Positions 38,287-47,095 of a stretch of DNA of 64,000 nucleotides are shown here, one piece after another. Source of the DNA: Hondaea fermentalgiana (taxonomy: Eukaryota > Sar > Bigyra > Thraustochytrida > Thraustochytriidae). The notes beneath the pieces are model-generated. The model was not told where the DNA came from. It was given only the letters and a program-made list of their open reading frames with translations, and ran no database searches. Location: contig NPFB01000039.1 of assembly GCA_014084085.1 (NCBI GenBank), positions 144,156 to 208,155 of the forward strand, in the 5' to 3' direction. Each line of letters opens with the position of its first letter. Position 1 is the first letter of the stretch. A program made the position numbers and the translations under genes.

Positions 38287-39741
38287 ATGACGTCTGCACG
38301 TCGGGGCCGCGTGCCCCTCACTGCTGTCGCTATCGCTCTCGGAACGGTCGCGAGCATCGCAGGCATGGCGTACCTCCTCGACCTGACGCCGTTTCTCCTG
38401 GCTGCAGGCGTGTTGCTGGTGGACTACTCTACGCTACGCACGAACTGGACCGGGGCTGCACCGTCATTCTTCGGAAAGCGAGTCCCCGTCGTGTCTTTTC
38501 TCGCGGCGCTAACAGTGACAGAGACGCCGCTCTATATTGTGCCGCTCTTGAAGCTCGCGCCGGCGACCTGGGCCTGGGCGCACAGCGCAGGAGAGCGCTG
38601 GTGGGCTCCGTACGTCGCAGCTCTCTCCATTGCCAGTACGCTGGCGCACGTAGGATTTTACGTTCGAGCGGCGTACGATGCCAAACGTTTGGCCGCAGAA
38701 ACGGTGGCCTCGCTCGGTGACGACGACGCAGAACCGCTTGGCCGCTTAGATGGTCCGCAGAACTGGGACAACCCCTTGTCCATTATTGGCCAATGGTGTG
38801 GGCGTCTGCAAATGCCACATTCCGCATATGGTCTGGAGGCGATCGAAGACGTCTCGTACGCCACGCCTGAAGAGGCCCAGGACGCAGGTCATCTCGCCCC
38901 GTATCTGACGCTCAACATATATCGCTCGGAAAGTGCACCGAGCCAGTCTGACAAGCTGCGTCCCGTCTTCATTTACATTCACGGAGGAGCTTGGCAACGC
39001 GGTCTTGGCGGCAAGGGCGATCGTGTTCCCATTGTGTATCAGATGGCCTCGCTCGGTTGGATCGGCGTGTCGATCGACTATCGCCTATGGCCGGACGAGC
39101 TTTGGCCGACGTACGTGATCGATTGCAAGCGAGCAATTCGCTTCCTCAAGCAGAATATTGCACAGTACGGTGGCGATCCCGACATGATGATTGTTTCTGG
39201 CGGGAGCGCAGGTGGCCACTTGGCCAGCTTGCTCGCCTTGTCGGGTTCACCGGACTCAAAGGTTGCTGCGTGGCAGCCCGGATTTGAGGATGTCGATACA
39301 AGTGTGCACGGGTGCGTGGCGTGGTACCCAGCCTGCAATACGGTCATTGATCGCGCCGGGGCTAAAGTCGAGGAACATTGGTGGTCCAAGTACACGGGAC
39401 GTGCCTTTGACGAAAATTTACACCGCGAGGCATCGCCAATGCACATTGCCAAAGATCTTCGCGAGCGAGCCGCCGGTAAAGATGGCTCGCACGTCCTTTG
39501 TCCTTTCCTTGTCATCCAAGGTGAGGCAGATTGCCTTGTGCCCGCCCCGGTTGTGCGGCCCTTTGCTCACGAGCTCGACCAACATCCCCGAAAGCAAGGG
39601 CTATGCATTTATGTTGAGTTTCCAAAGACACATCACAGCTTTGATGTCTTGAGCTCGCCACGGGCTTACTATGCGTGTGGCATTGTTGCCCGATTTTGTC
39701 GCAAGGTACTTCAGGATTGTGATCATCCTCATAGGACCTAG
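38287..39741 (+). CDS. membrane-bound alpha/beta hydrolase (esterase/lipase-like)
   Basis: The protein has 484 residues. The N-terminal 130 residues hold three or four hydrophobic helices. The C-terminal part is an alpha/beta hydrolase of the hormone-sensitive-lipase-like group: an oxyanion-hole HGGAW at 232-236, the nucleophile elbow GGSAGG around Ser307, the acid Asp415 in QGEADCLVP and the base His449/450 in PKTHHSFD. It likely hydrolyses lipid or short acyl esters, bound to a membrane such as the ER. The exact substrate is unknown. The catalytic triad is complete. The ATG at 38287 is the first in frame and no intron is evident. Confidence 0.85.
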   Translation: MTSARRGRVPLTAVAIALGTVASIAGMAYLLDLTPFLLAAGVLLVDYSTLRTNWTGAAPSFFGKRVPVVSFLAALTVTETPLYIVPLLKLAPATWAWAHSAGERWWAPYVAALSIASTLAHVGFYVRAAYDAKRLAAETVASLGDDDAEPLGRLDGPQNWDNPLSIIGQWCGRLQMPHSAYGLEAIEDVSYATPEEAQDAGHLAPYLTLNIYRSESAPSQSDKLRPVFIYIHGGAWQRGLGGKGDRVPIVYQMASLGWIGVSIDYRLWPDELWPTYVIDCKRAIRFLKQNIAQYGGDPDMMIVSGGSAGGHLASLLALSGSPDSKVAAWQPGFEDVDTSVHGCVAWYPACNTVIDRAGAKVEEHWWSKYTGRAFDENLHREASPMHIAKDLRERAAGKDGSHVLCPFLVIQGEADCLVPAPVVRPFAHELDQHPRKQGLCIYVEFPKTHHSFDVLSSPRAYYACGIVARFCRKVLQDCDHPHRT

Positions 39742-40127
39742 GCTCAGGCCAAGGCCTCGGCCGCATCTTGGGTCCGGTCCAAACATGTGTGCTTGTAAAG
39801 TGCCCCCGAACATCTGGAGCATGCATAAATCTGGGACAGCGATCCTCTCGGGTTCCGAAACACACATGCATTGTAGCCAGCGCTCAACGCAAGAAGCTTG
39901 CGAGTTCGAGAATTCTCTGTATGTGGGCAAAAAACTCTGACTAGGCCTAGGCCTACTGATCCGGTCACGCATGAGCGAGTGAATCCAAACCTATTTCTTC
40001 TTTGTGCTGCAGAACCCGAACGTACGCGATAGAAAGAGAGAGAGAGGGCTCGCGCGCGCACGAGCGAGCGCGGAGAGGGACGCAGAGGATCGCGCGCGGG
40101 CGCGCGTGGGAGAGGGAGGACGGCGCG
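39742..40127. promoter_or_regulatory. upstream region of the nuclease-kinase relic
   Basis: 386 bases with palindromic cctaggcct-like words near 39943 and a purine-rich gagaga stretch at 40030-40060, then gcgcgc words up to the ATG. No gene is seen. Confidence 0.5.
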
Positions 40128-41327
40128 ATGGAGACCACGAAGCCTTTCGCTGATGTCCTTCTCGACACGCCAATGGAAAGGGCCCCGATGGTCGACCATC
40201 TCGCTGCGTACCGTGCAAGGATGCTGCAACGCGAGCAAGCTGATCCCGAGTTTTCCAACAACGGTGTGGCCCCGAGAAGCCGCACAAGCTTGCAGTACTC
40301 GTCGAGGAGCCGCGGAGGTCTTGCGCTCCAGAGCGGCGTGCAAGCTCGCCTCGACCTGTTCCCCAAGCGTGTGACCCGCTGGCAGGATTTTTACGACGAG
40401 GTTGGATGGGATTCATTCAGGCAGGTGGCCGGCTTCGGCGACGTCCCCGTCGCGCCGATTCTGTTTCGAACCAATAATCTGGGCCTCACTCAAATCAACG
40501 AGCCAGGAGCAGCCAGTCGCTTTAATTGTAGGTTCATATCCCCATTGATGGAAGAGGTGTTATCACCCTGTGCAGACAACGCGCCAAACGGATGGTCATC
40601 CTTTAATATCGGTGACTCCCTTGCGGCGACGGGCATCGGGCACCGAGTGGACATTGCGTGGACTCGGGTAATGTTCAATGGCACTGATCGCTCCAGTTCT
40701 GGCATTCGCTCCCCGGGATGCCCGTGGCGCGCGCGCTTCCTCGTGCACGAGCACAAGTCGCCTGCGAAGTTTCCCTATGGCCTCACCGAAGACGATCTTG
40801 ACGAAATTGCCCAGGCGAGGATGCAAGGTACGTCTGATTCCCTCGACGAGGCCAAGGAAGTTGTGAACACTGCCTGGGAGATGGCTTGCGACGACCTGGT
40901 CGACTATTGGGAACTGGGAGAACGTTTTCCTGACCGGGAAGACTCTGTGCGTTTTCGCTTCCCAATAATCCAAATCTATGTTCACATGCTGCGCTCTTTC
41001 TGCAAATACGGCGTTCTTTCCACCACCGACAGGACTTGGTTCTTCAAAATTGACCACGACAACGTCTTGCACATTTCGAACGTGTTCCGCTCGACCGGCA
41101 CAGGCCGCGAATCGATGCGTTATGCGTACACGTGCATGGTGTACCGCACCGTGGTCGGCATGGCGCGCCTGGCGCTCGACGAGGAGCATTTGCGGGCCAT
41201 CTGCCAGACTGACATTCGCATCGGGTCTTCCGAGTGGGCCGAGGTGTGGCGCCGATTTGGCAATGGCGGCGGCGCGCAGAAAACCGCAAGCGGAGGGCGT
41301 TTCGGAGCCGTTCTGCCTGGCAATTAG
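40128..41327 (+). CDS. intact N-terminal part of a Crinkler-like nuclease-kinase protein
   Basis: An open frame of 399 residues starts at the ATG at 40128. About residues 85-330 resemble the restriction-nuclease-like domain of fungal and oomycete nuclease-plus-kinase proteins. A Glu-x-Lys motif (VHEHKSP) follows HRVDIAW, and then come a helix with Gln (IIQIYVHMLRSFCKYG) and the conserved block STTDRTWFFKID. In that family a protein kinase domain follows. Here the frame closes with TAG at 41325 and the kinase part downstream is broken (see next entry). The N-terminal part has no internal stop over 1.2 kb, so it may still be made as a shorter protein. The family link is by memory of its pattern and not confirmed. 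Confidence 0.6.
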   Translation: METTKPFADVLLDTPMERAPMVDHLAAYRARMLQREQADPEFSNNGVAPRSRTSLQYSSRSRGGLALQSGVQARLDLFPKRVTRWQDFYDEVGWDSFRQVAGFGDVPVAPILFRTNNLGLTQINEPGAASRFNCRFISPLMEEVLSPCADNAPNGWSSFNIGDSLAATGIGHRVDIAWTRVMFNGTDRSSSGIRSPGCPWRARFLVHEHKSPAKFPYGLTEDDLDEIAQARMQGTSDSLDEAKEVVNTAWEMACDDLVDYWELGERFPDREDSVRFRFPIIQIYVHMLRSFCKYGVLSTTDRTWFFKIDHDNVLHISNVFRSTGTGRESMRYAYTCMVYRTVVGMARLALDEEHLRAICQTDIRIGSSEWAEVWRRFGNGGGAQKTASGGRFGAVLPGN

Positions 41328-42165
41328 ACCAACGCCGCCTCGCTTGGGGAGGAAGAGGCGCTCCGCGAGCTGCTCCCGCTCAAGAACGGCCTTCACTTTC
41401 CCTATGCGTGAGGGCTGCTCGACGTCATCAAACAGTACCCCGAAGGCTAGTATGGCTTCACGATCCGCGTGGACACCGGCGGCGTCGACATGGTCGTCAA
41501 GGTTATGACCCCGTCGAAAGACCTCCACGTAGGATTGATCTTTTGGCATGAGATGGACGTCTATCTTGCGCTGCGCTCCCTCTGAGGGACGTATGTGCCC
41601 TGGTACGTGTAGCGGCCGCCACATCTTCAGCGGCCCCATCGTTGCCACCATCTACGTCGGCGAGTCGCTCGAAGCCAGCACTGTGAGCGAGGACCTTCGG
41701 GCGACGTGCTGCTGCGGAACGTCGTCGTGGACGACAACGAGCGTGCGATTGCCATCCCGAACATTAAGCCCCAGGATGTGGTCAAGATCACGCGCGAGAG
41801 TTTCCCAGACCTGGTCGGCATCGACGGGGTGGTGTCTGACGATGACCAGCTCAAAAGAGCTTTCACCGCCGCCAAGGAGCGACGGTAGACATGAACTAGC
41901 TCAGGTTCAAGGCGTACCAGCTAACTCGGCCTCATAACACCACATCTCACCTCATCTTTTCGCGCCCGCCGAGCTCGAGACTTGTCTCACGCGCTCCCTG
42001 ATCGCCGCCGAGGGCCCCGAAGACCACCGGGAGGCTGCCCAGGCCTGGCGCCGCCTCTCGCGTGCTCTTGTCAGGTTTAGGCACCTTCGCCCAACCCTTG
42101 CTTTTGAGCACCTCGTTCTCGACGACCGTGACTACTCCGCCCCCCCCCCCGAGCAAGACCCCGCC
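41325..42165 (+). pseudogene. decayed kinase part of the nuclease-kinase gene
   Basis: In the frame of the upstream coding region the sequence continues as a recognisable protein-kinase N-lobe (MVVKVMT with the beta-3 lysine, then HEMDVYLALRSL and GTYVP). It is interrupted by stops at 41325 (TAG), 41409 (TGA), 41448 (TAG), 41583 (TGA) and 41610 (TAG). From about 41613 the homology moves to another frame (GRHIFSGPIVATIYVGESLE), and near 41702 to a third (LLRNVVVDDNERAIAI, like a kinase catalytic loop whose DFG-type part is lost). A helical stretch at 41960-42140 (AQAWRRLSRALVRFR) may be its C-terminal end. The relic then runs into the assembly gap. Confidence 0.7.
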
Positions 42166-42265
42166 NNNNNNNNNNNNNNNNNNNNNNNNNNNNNNNNNNN
42201 NNNNNNNNNNNNNNNNNNNNNNNNNNNNNNNNNNNNNNNNNNNNNNNNNNNNNNNNNNNNNNNNN
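42166..42265. other. assembly gap
   Basis: One hundred undetermined bases. C-rich runs lie near the left edge (42141-42150, ten C) and at the right edge (about 42266-42273), so an unsequenceable homopolymer or G-quadruplex-like tract is likely. The true length is unknown. Confidence 0.99.
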
Positions 42266-42375
42266 CCCCCCCCTCCTCCGAATGTATCAAGAAGAATAAC
42301 GTGGTGTGCGGCTCGCGGGCAGACTCCAGCACCACGCAGTTCCTCCCCCTCGCACCATGCATGGACAAGACGTTC

Positions 42376-43965
42376 CTACCGGTTTCTTTTGACGGAGCGC
42401 GCTCTTGCTGCGCCAATTACATACTCGCGGGCCAAACATTTGGCACGCTCCTCTACTTGAAGGGTGCACGCCTTTACAAGGTCCCGCAAACAATCATTTT
42501 GAACACCCATCACCACTTCCCGCTCCATCATGAGCTCAGCATAGACGTGTCCAGGTCCGGCGAAGGATGAATCTTCCGGTGTCATGGATACCGAAGTCGA
42601 GGTGCTCGAGTCGTGCACAGACACCAGTGCCGCGTAATACCTTTCTCGCGCTTCATGCAGAGCGCGTCCTGCACTCTCCTGGTGCCTACGAATGTGTTTC
42701 AATGCTGTGCGGCGAATCTCAACCCAGCGTTCCCCTAACTCAATGCCCTCTCGTAACATACGTTTCTCCACTGTGTTTAGTGCGTGCAAAAGTTCGAGCT
42801 GGTGCGCCTCCAGTTCCGCCAGCAAATGCTCGTAGCTCAAAATATAGGTGTCACGTCCCGGTTTGTGCTGCAGCTGATTCGGAGGGGCAAGCGTGGCCCG
42901 CGCGTCAGCGAGTGCCGCAGTCACAGCCTTTCCCCGCGCACGGACCGTGTCAAAGCGCGTCCCCACGCGCTTGCCTGCAAACGGCGAGCCTTTCGATTGG
43001 AGATGAACCTTTTTACATACATTCGAGCGTTCCTCTTCGAAACGAACTGCATCATCCTCTCCCGAACGAATCACTTCATCCTCTTCTATGAGGTGGAGCG
43101 CATCGGCGTCGACAGCACTTAAACCCAAGTTGCGGTTGTTCGGGTCCCTGGTCGCCCACGCCAGAGAATCTGGCGATGCGCAATCCCGTTCATTCGGTGG
43201 GGCGAGGGAATCTCTGGCATTATTATTGGTCAAGGCAGTCAGAGACTTACTAGTCTCGACGCTTCCGAAACTCTCCTCAGTGATTTCAAAACTTTCCGCA
43301 CGCAATACGCTGCTCTCGTCCAGCGGTACATGACGATGATGGTCGTGCTGACGATCATCTTCGCTACGGCTCCCTCTTTTCGACGTTAAATCTCGATTTC
43401 GAGATCGGGAGAGGATCTCGTCGGAGCGCGCAAGGATTCGTTTGTGTTTTTCACGACTTTCCCGCAGCGAAGCTTCCAAATAGTCGTGCAAGGAACCGCG
43501 GTCCGACCAGGCCGATGTCGAGTCTGCGAGCGAAGTCCACGTTTCACGAGATTGATCACGACAAGTAACACCACTGCCATTGATGCTCATCCCAAGAGCC
43601 CCGCCTGACTCGACGGAAAGCGCATCCCACCAAGCAGATGTCCGACTTTTGCTTACGGCATTTGTTGATGCAAGTTTAGAATCGCTCGATCGAGCACCTT
43701 TGCGAAGTGATCCTAGACGCGCATTTATTGGCTTTGGCTTTACTTCAGAAGGGGCCAAGACTTCGAAAGGACGAGACGTGGTATCGGAAAAGGATACCGC
43801 AGCTGATCCAAAGAAGGCATTCTCAGCTGCGTCTTCTTGCTGCAAGTCGCCCACGTCTCTAGTCCTCGGCCCGTCAAAGAACGAGACGCTTCCGTCGCGG
43901 TGAATTCGCGCACAGACGCGCCAGCCTGCTGGTGCAGCAGCACCCAGCTCGTCCGCGTTTTGCAT
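42376..43965 (-). CDS. hypothetical coiled-coil protein
   Basis: The protein has 529 residues from the ATG at 43965. I do not recognise a family. The first 330 residues are low complexity and rich in Ser, Arg, Glu and Asp, probably disordered. A short start segment (GWRVCARIHRDGSVSFFDG) may be a small folded unit. Residues 345-500 form a helical coiled coil (HLLAELEAHQLELLHALNTVEK, then HIRRHQESAGRALHEAR). No signal peptide or membrane helix is present. It is read towards the nuclease-kinase relic and the gap, and divergent from the PA28 gene 350 bases away. No intron is evident. Confidence 0.72.
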   Translation of the reverse strand: MQNADELGAAAPAGWRVCARIHRDGSVSFFDGPRTRDVGDLQQEDAAENAFFGSAAVSFSDTTSRPFEVLAPSEVKPKPINARLGSLRKGARSSDSKLASTNAVSKSRTSAWWDALSVESGGALGMSINGSGVTCRDQSRETWTSLADSTSAWSDRGSLHDYLEASLRESREKHKRILARSDEILSRSRNRDLTSKRGSRSEDDRQHDHHRHVPLDESSVLRAESFEITEESFGSVETSKSLTALTNNNARDSLAPPNERDCASPDSLAWATRDPNNRNLGLSAVDADALHLIEEDEVIRSGEDDAVRFEEERSNVCKKVHLQSKGSPFAGKRVGTRFDTVRARGKAVTAALADARATLAPPNQLQHKPGRDTYILSYEHLLAELEAHQLELLHALNTVEKRMLREGIELGERWVEIRRTALKHIRRHQESAGRALHEARERYYAALVSVHDSSTSTSVSMTPEDSSFAGPGHVYAELMMEREVVMGVQNDCLRDLVKACTLQVEERAKCLAREYVIGAARARSVKRNR

Positions 43966-44315
43966 GGCGGTCTGTGAGGACCGCGCGCCCGCACGCAGGG
44001 CACGCAGCGCACGCAGCGTGGCCTCTGCTCAGGTAGCTCCTCGGCCGCTGCCGCTAGCATTCCTGAGCTCCTCAAGTCGCTCTGCGCTGCTCCTGCCAGT
44101 ACGTATGACCGTGGCGTTACATGGCCGAGCTTGGACTCTGCGCAACCCTTTTTGAGGGGCGCAACCCTTTTTCACAGAGGAGCCGAGAGAGCAGAGAGAG
44201 CAGAGTGAGAGCAAAGCCAAGCAGCTATTAAAGACGCGGTGGTTGGGGGCGGCGGCGCGCGAGTCGCGACGACCAGTGCGAGCGAGCGGTGCGGAAGGGC
44301 ACGCGCGGCGAGATC
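43966..44315. promoter_or_regulatory. divergent promoter region with direct repeats
   Basis: 350 bases between divergent starts. A 14-base word (gcgcaacccttttt) occurs twice at 44140-44153 and 44159-44172, and a gagagca-rich tract lies at 44182-44212, about 100 bases before the PA28 start. Confidence 0.6.
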
Positions 44316-44963
44316 ATGGCGACCGAGGTGCAGACGAAGCTGGAGGCGCTCCGAGCCAGAACGATGCGCGAGGCGCAAGAAGTTCTGACGGAGCAGCTTC
44401 CCACGAGAGCGGTGGCTCTCGGGGCCCTCCACAAGGAGCTCGTGAGCCGCCGGGCGAGCGGCGACCACAGGGTCGCCCGAGCTACCGTGGAGAGCTGGCG
44501 AACGAACCTGTACGAGGAAATTCCCGTGAACGCGGCCGTCATGGATGCCGCGAACCGCGTGCGCGGAGAGATCGAGCACGTTCTCGCGCAGACCGATTCA
44601 CTCAAGACATGGGTCGAACTCAGCATGCCACGCATGGAGGACGGCAACAACTTTGGCGTCGAGGTACAAATGGAGGTCCTCGAGATGATTAACGCGCTGT
44701 ACAAGTCCGGCCGCCAGACGCTAGCCAACCTAACCATTTACAATCGCTCGCGAGGCAAGCTCCTCACCAACATGCGCAAACGCCTTCACTTGGAGGACTA
44801 TGCGGCCAGCATTGCAACCATTGACGACGTCTACTTTTCCATGCTTATTCAGCATTGTTTTGACCTTTTCAACAGCATTCTCGTCCTTCGGGACACCATG
44901 ATGAAGAACATTGAAAAGTTGCGCAAGCCCAAGGGCGAGATGAACTCGATCTTCGTCCAGTGA
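44316..44963 (+). CDS. PSME3: proteasome activator PA28 (REG gamma type)
   Basis: A 215-residue all-helical protein. The conserved PA28 beta-subunit-like domain is present, with the activation-loop region WVELSMPRMEDGNNFGVEVQ at about residues 97-116, the strongest family mark. The C terminus is helical (LFNSILVLRDTMMKNIEKLRKPKG). PA28 forms a heptameric ring that caps the 20S proteasome and opens it without ATP; the gamma form is nuclear. The protein is shorter than the human PSME3 (254), mainly in the N-terminal linker region. I used the ATG at 44316, as the in-frame GTG before it is not a eukaryotic start. No intron is evident. Confidence 0.9.
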   Translation: MATEVQTKLEALRARTMREAQEVLTEQLPTRAVALGALHKELVSRRASGDHRVARATVESWRTNLYEEIPVNAAVMDAANRVRGEIEHVLAQTDSLKTWVELSMPRMEDGNNFGVEVQMEVLEMINALYKSGRQTLANLTIYNRSRGKLLTNMRKRLHLEDYAASIATIDDVYFSMLIQHCFDLFNSILVLRDTMMKNIEKLRKPKGEMNSIFVQ

Positions 44964-45730
44964 CCTCTTCCACCCACTGCAGCAATTTGATGAGCGCGAT
45001 GTATTTCTGCAGCGCGACGAGAATAGCTCCGGAAGACCTGTCTCGTCTCAAAGCAGCCATGTAGGCTATAGTTCGCCATAAAAATTCATCATCTCCTCCT
45101 TCAAATTTTTGTCTCGCCCGGCCTGTCTCGTCCTTCGCAGCAGCAGCACGCATCATCTATTCATTCACTTGCACTTGCATCGCGTAGCGAGAGAGGGGAG
45201 CGTGCAAGTGCTTTTCTCATCAGCGTAGACTTCCTCACCTCAATCTCACAAAGAGACTACTAGGCTAGTGCTGACGAGCACGCATGCTATGCTGTCCAGA
45301 TCCCAAAGCGCCTCGCGCGCGCACTCGCACAATGTAAGTATGGATGATCAAAGAGTCACCAAGTACCCCTCACTGATCTGCACCTTATGCAACAGACATC
45401 CGGCCAAAAGGGGTCTCTTTGCAAGTTTTCTATGGTATCCTACAGAAGAAGGGCGCGCAAATCCGAGTTCGACTTTGACCGACTCCGCCTTCACCCGCGT
45501 CGCGCGCGAGCCCAAGTCCAGAGCGCAGCGCGAGCCTTTCCGCGTGCGTCCCGTTTGCCCGCGTCGGCTGCGAAGCACAGTACGCGAGGTCGCTGCGAGG
45601 CGGTGCCGAGCGCAATCGAGCGTCGCACGCTCAGGAAAGCTTCGTCGCGCACTCCCTCGCTCGCTCCCTCGCTCGCTTACTCGCTCGCTTACTCGCTCGC
45701 TAGCGCGCGCAGGGCGACAAGACAGGCACC
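44964..45730. promoter_or_regulatory. intergenic region with start-proximal CTCG repeat
   Basis: 767 bases. The main structure is a (ctcg) and (cttactcg) tandem tract at 45652-45702, which ends 29 bases before the CapZ beta ATG. No gene is seen. Confidence 0.6.
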
Positions 45731-46573
45731 ATGGGCGACGTAGAGATGAACTCGGCGCTCAACATTATGCGGCGCATGCCGCCCACCAAGATCGAGCTCA
45801 ACCTGTCGGGCCTCGTGAACCTGATGCCAGACCTTACGGACGAGCTCCTGCAGCGCGTGGATCAGCCCCTGCAGGCCGCCAAGGACCCGGTCAACGGCAA
45901 GCAGTACCTGCTGAGCGATTACAACCGCGACGCAGACTCATACCGTAGCCCTTGGAGCAACAACTACAACCCTGAGCTGCCGGACGGTCTCAAGCCCTCC
46001 AAGACACTGCGCGTGCTCGAGGAAAAGTGCAACGCCGTCTTTGACTCGTACCGCCAGCTATACTACGAGGGTGGTGTTAGCAGCGCCTACCTGTGGGACC
46101 AGGATGAGGAGGGCGCCTTCGCGGGCTGCTTTCTCATCAAGAAGGAAGTCATTGAGCCCCAGCGCAAGGTCTCCGAGGGCTCTTGGGACTCCATCCACGT
46201 CGTGGACGTCATTCCCCAGGCCGGTGCCAAGTGGGGAAAGGGCACCTTTGAGTACCACCTCACAACCACTGTCATGCTCGCCATGGTCACCTCCAAGGGC
46301 GACGCCGGCGACGTCACTCTCTCCGGTTCACTCACACGCCAGGCCAAGCCAAAAACCCTCAAGATCAAGTCCGAAGACGACCACGTCGTCAACATTGGCT
46401 CCATGATCGAGGAAATGGAGATCGACGTGCGCAACCAAATGGATGGTCTTTACATCCAAAAGACTCGCGAGGTTGTCAACTCCATTCGCCGCCCCGTTCA
46501 CGCGAGCGATCTTCCCAGCCAGGCCTTCGTGGCTGATCTCACGGGCGCCATCAAGGGTATGCGGATGAAGTAA
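45731..46573 (+). CDS. CAPZB: F-actin-capping protein subunit beta
   Basis: The 280-residue protein matches CapZ beta along its full length: ALNIMRRMPPTKIELNLSGL at the start, YLLSDYNRDADSYRSPWSN, then AYLWDQDEEGAFAGCFLIKK and the amphipathic C-terminal end. With the alpha subunit it caps barbed ends of actin filaments in the cytosol and is part of dynactin. Length and motifs are normal. The start at 45731 has the context ggcaccATGg, close to the optimal Kozak pattern. No intron is evident. The third-position GC content is high, as in ATM1. Confidence 0.95.
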   Translation: MGDVEMNSALNIMRRMPPTKIELNLSGLVNLMPDLTDELLQRVDQPLQAAKDPVNGKQYLLSDYNRDADSYRSPWSNNYNPELPDGLKPSKTLRVLEEKCNAVFDSYRQLYYEGGVSSAYLWDQDEEGAFAGCFLIKKEVIEPQRKVSEGSWDSIHVVDVIPQAGAKWGKGTFEYHLTTTVMLAMVTSKGDAGDVTLSGSLTRQAKPKTLKIKSEDDHVVNIGSMIEEMEIDVRNQMDGLYIQKTREVVNSIRRPVHASDLPSQAFVADLTGAIKGMRMK

Positions 46574-47095
46574 GTGCGCTCACTCCATCTGATTCCTTCT
46601 TTCCGCCGAGAACGGTTTGCTCTACTGCGCATTCTCATCAATGTCCCACGTTTTCCAATCTTGGCAACATCTGACACATGCACAATCTCATTCGCCAGTC
46701 AGTCAGTCAGTCAGACACCGCGCCCTTGCGCTGGTCGTTTCTATCGTCCGTTCTGAGCTGATCCTGCCTATCGCCATCCATAAGATAACACGCTGGCCAA
46801 TCTTCGTTTTCTTTTCTCTCTCTCTCTCTCTCTCCTGCCTTTTTTTTGCCTTTCCTACTCCTCATTTTAGGCCAACTACAAGAAAAGATCTTTTTGTTTG
46901 AAAAATAGCAACCAAAATCAAAGTCTTCGACTTGAATGATGCGGAAAAGAGAAATTCATTGCCTTGACCGTTGCTATGATTATGATTATGAAACGAGAAG
47001 GAAAACACGATGCGAAAGCTCCTCGGTCGTGGAAGATGAAACGCGAAGCATTGTTCGAAACGAATTGAAAGGAAGGAAGGTCAGCCAATTAGCAA
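46574..47095. other. convergent 3' intergenic region with CAGT and CT repeats
   Basis: 522 bases between two converging genes, with a (cagt) tetramer run near 46697-46713 and a (ct) run at about 46816-46834. Both are simple repeats. No gene is seen. Confidence 0.55.

Noticed and set aside
41325..41612. In-frame TAG/TGA codons read as a recoded genetic code
   Set aside because: All other genes in the window end at TAA, TAG or TGA and never use them inside. Frame changes further on show that this is decay.
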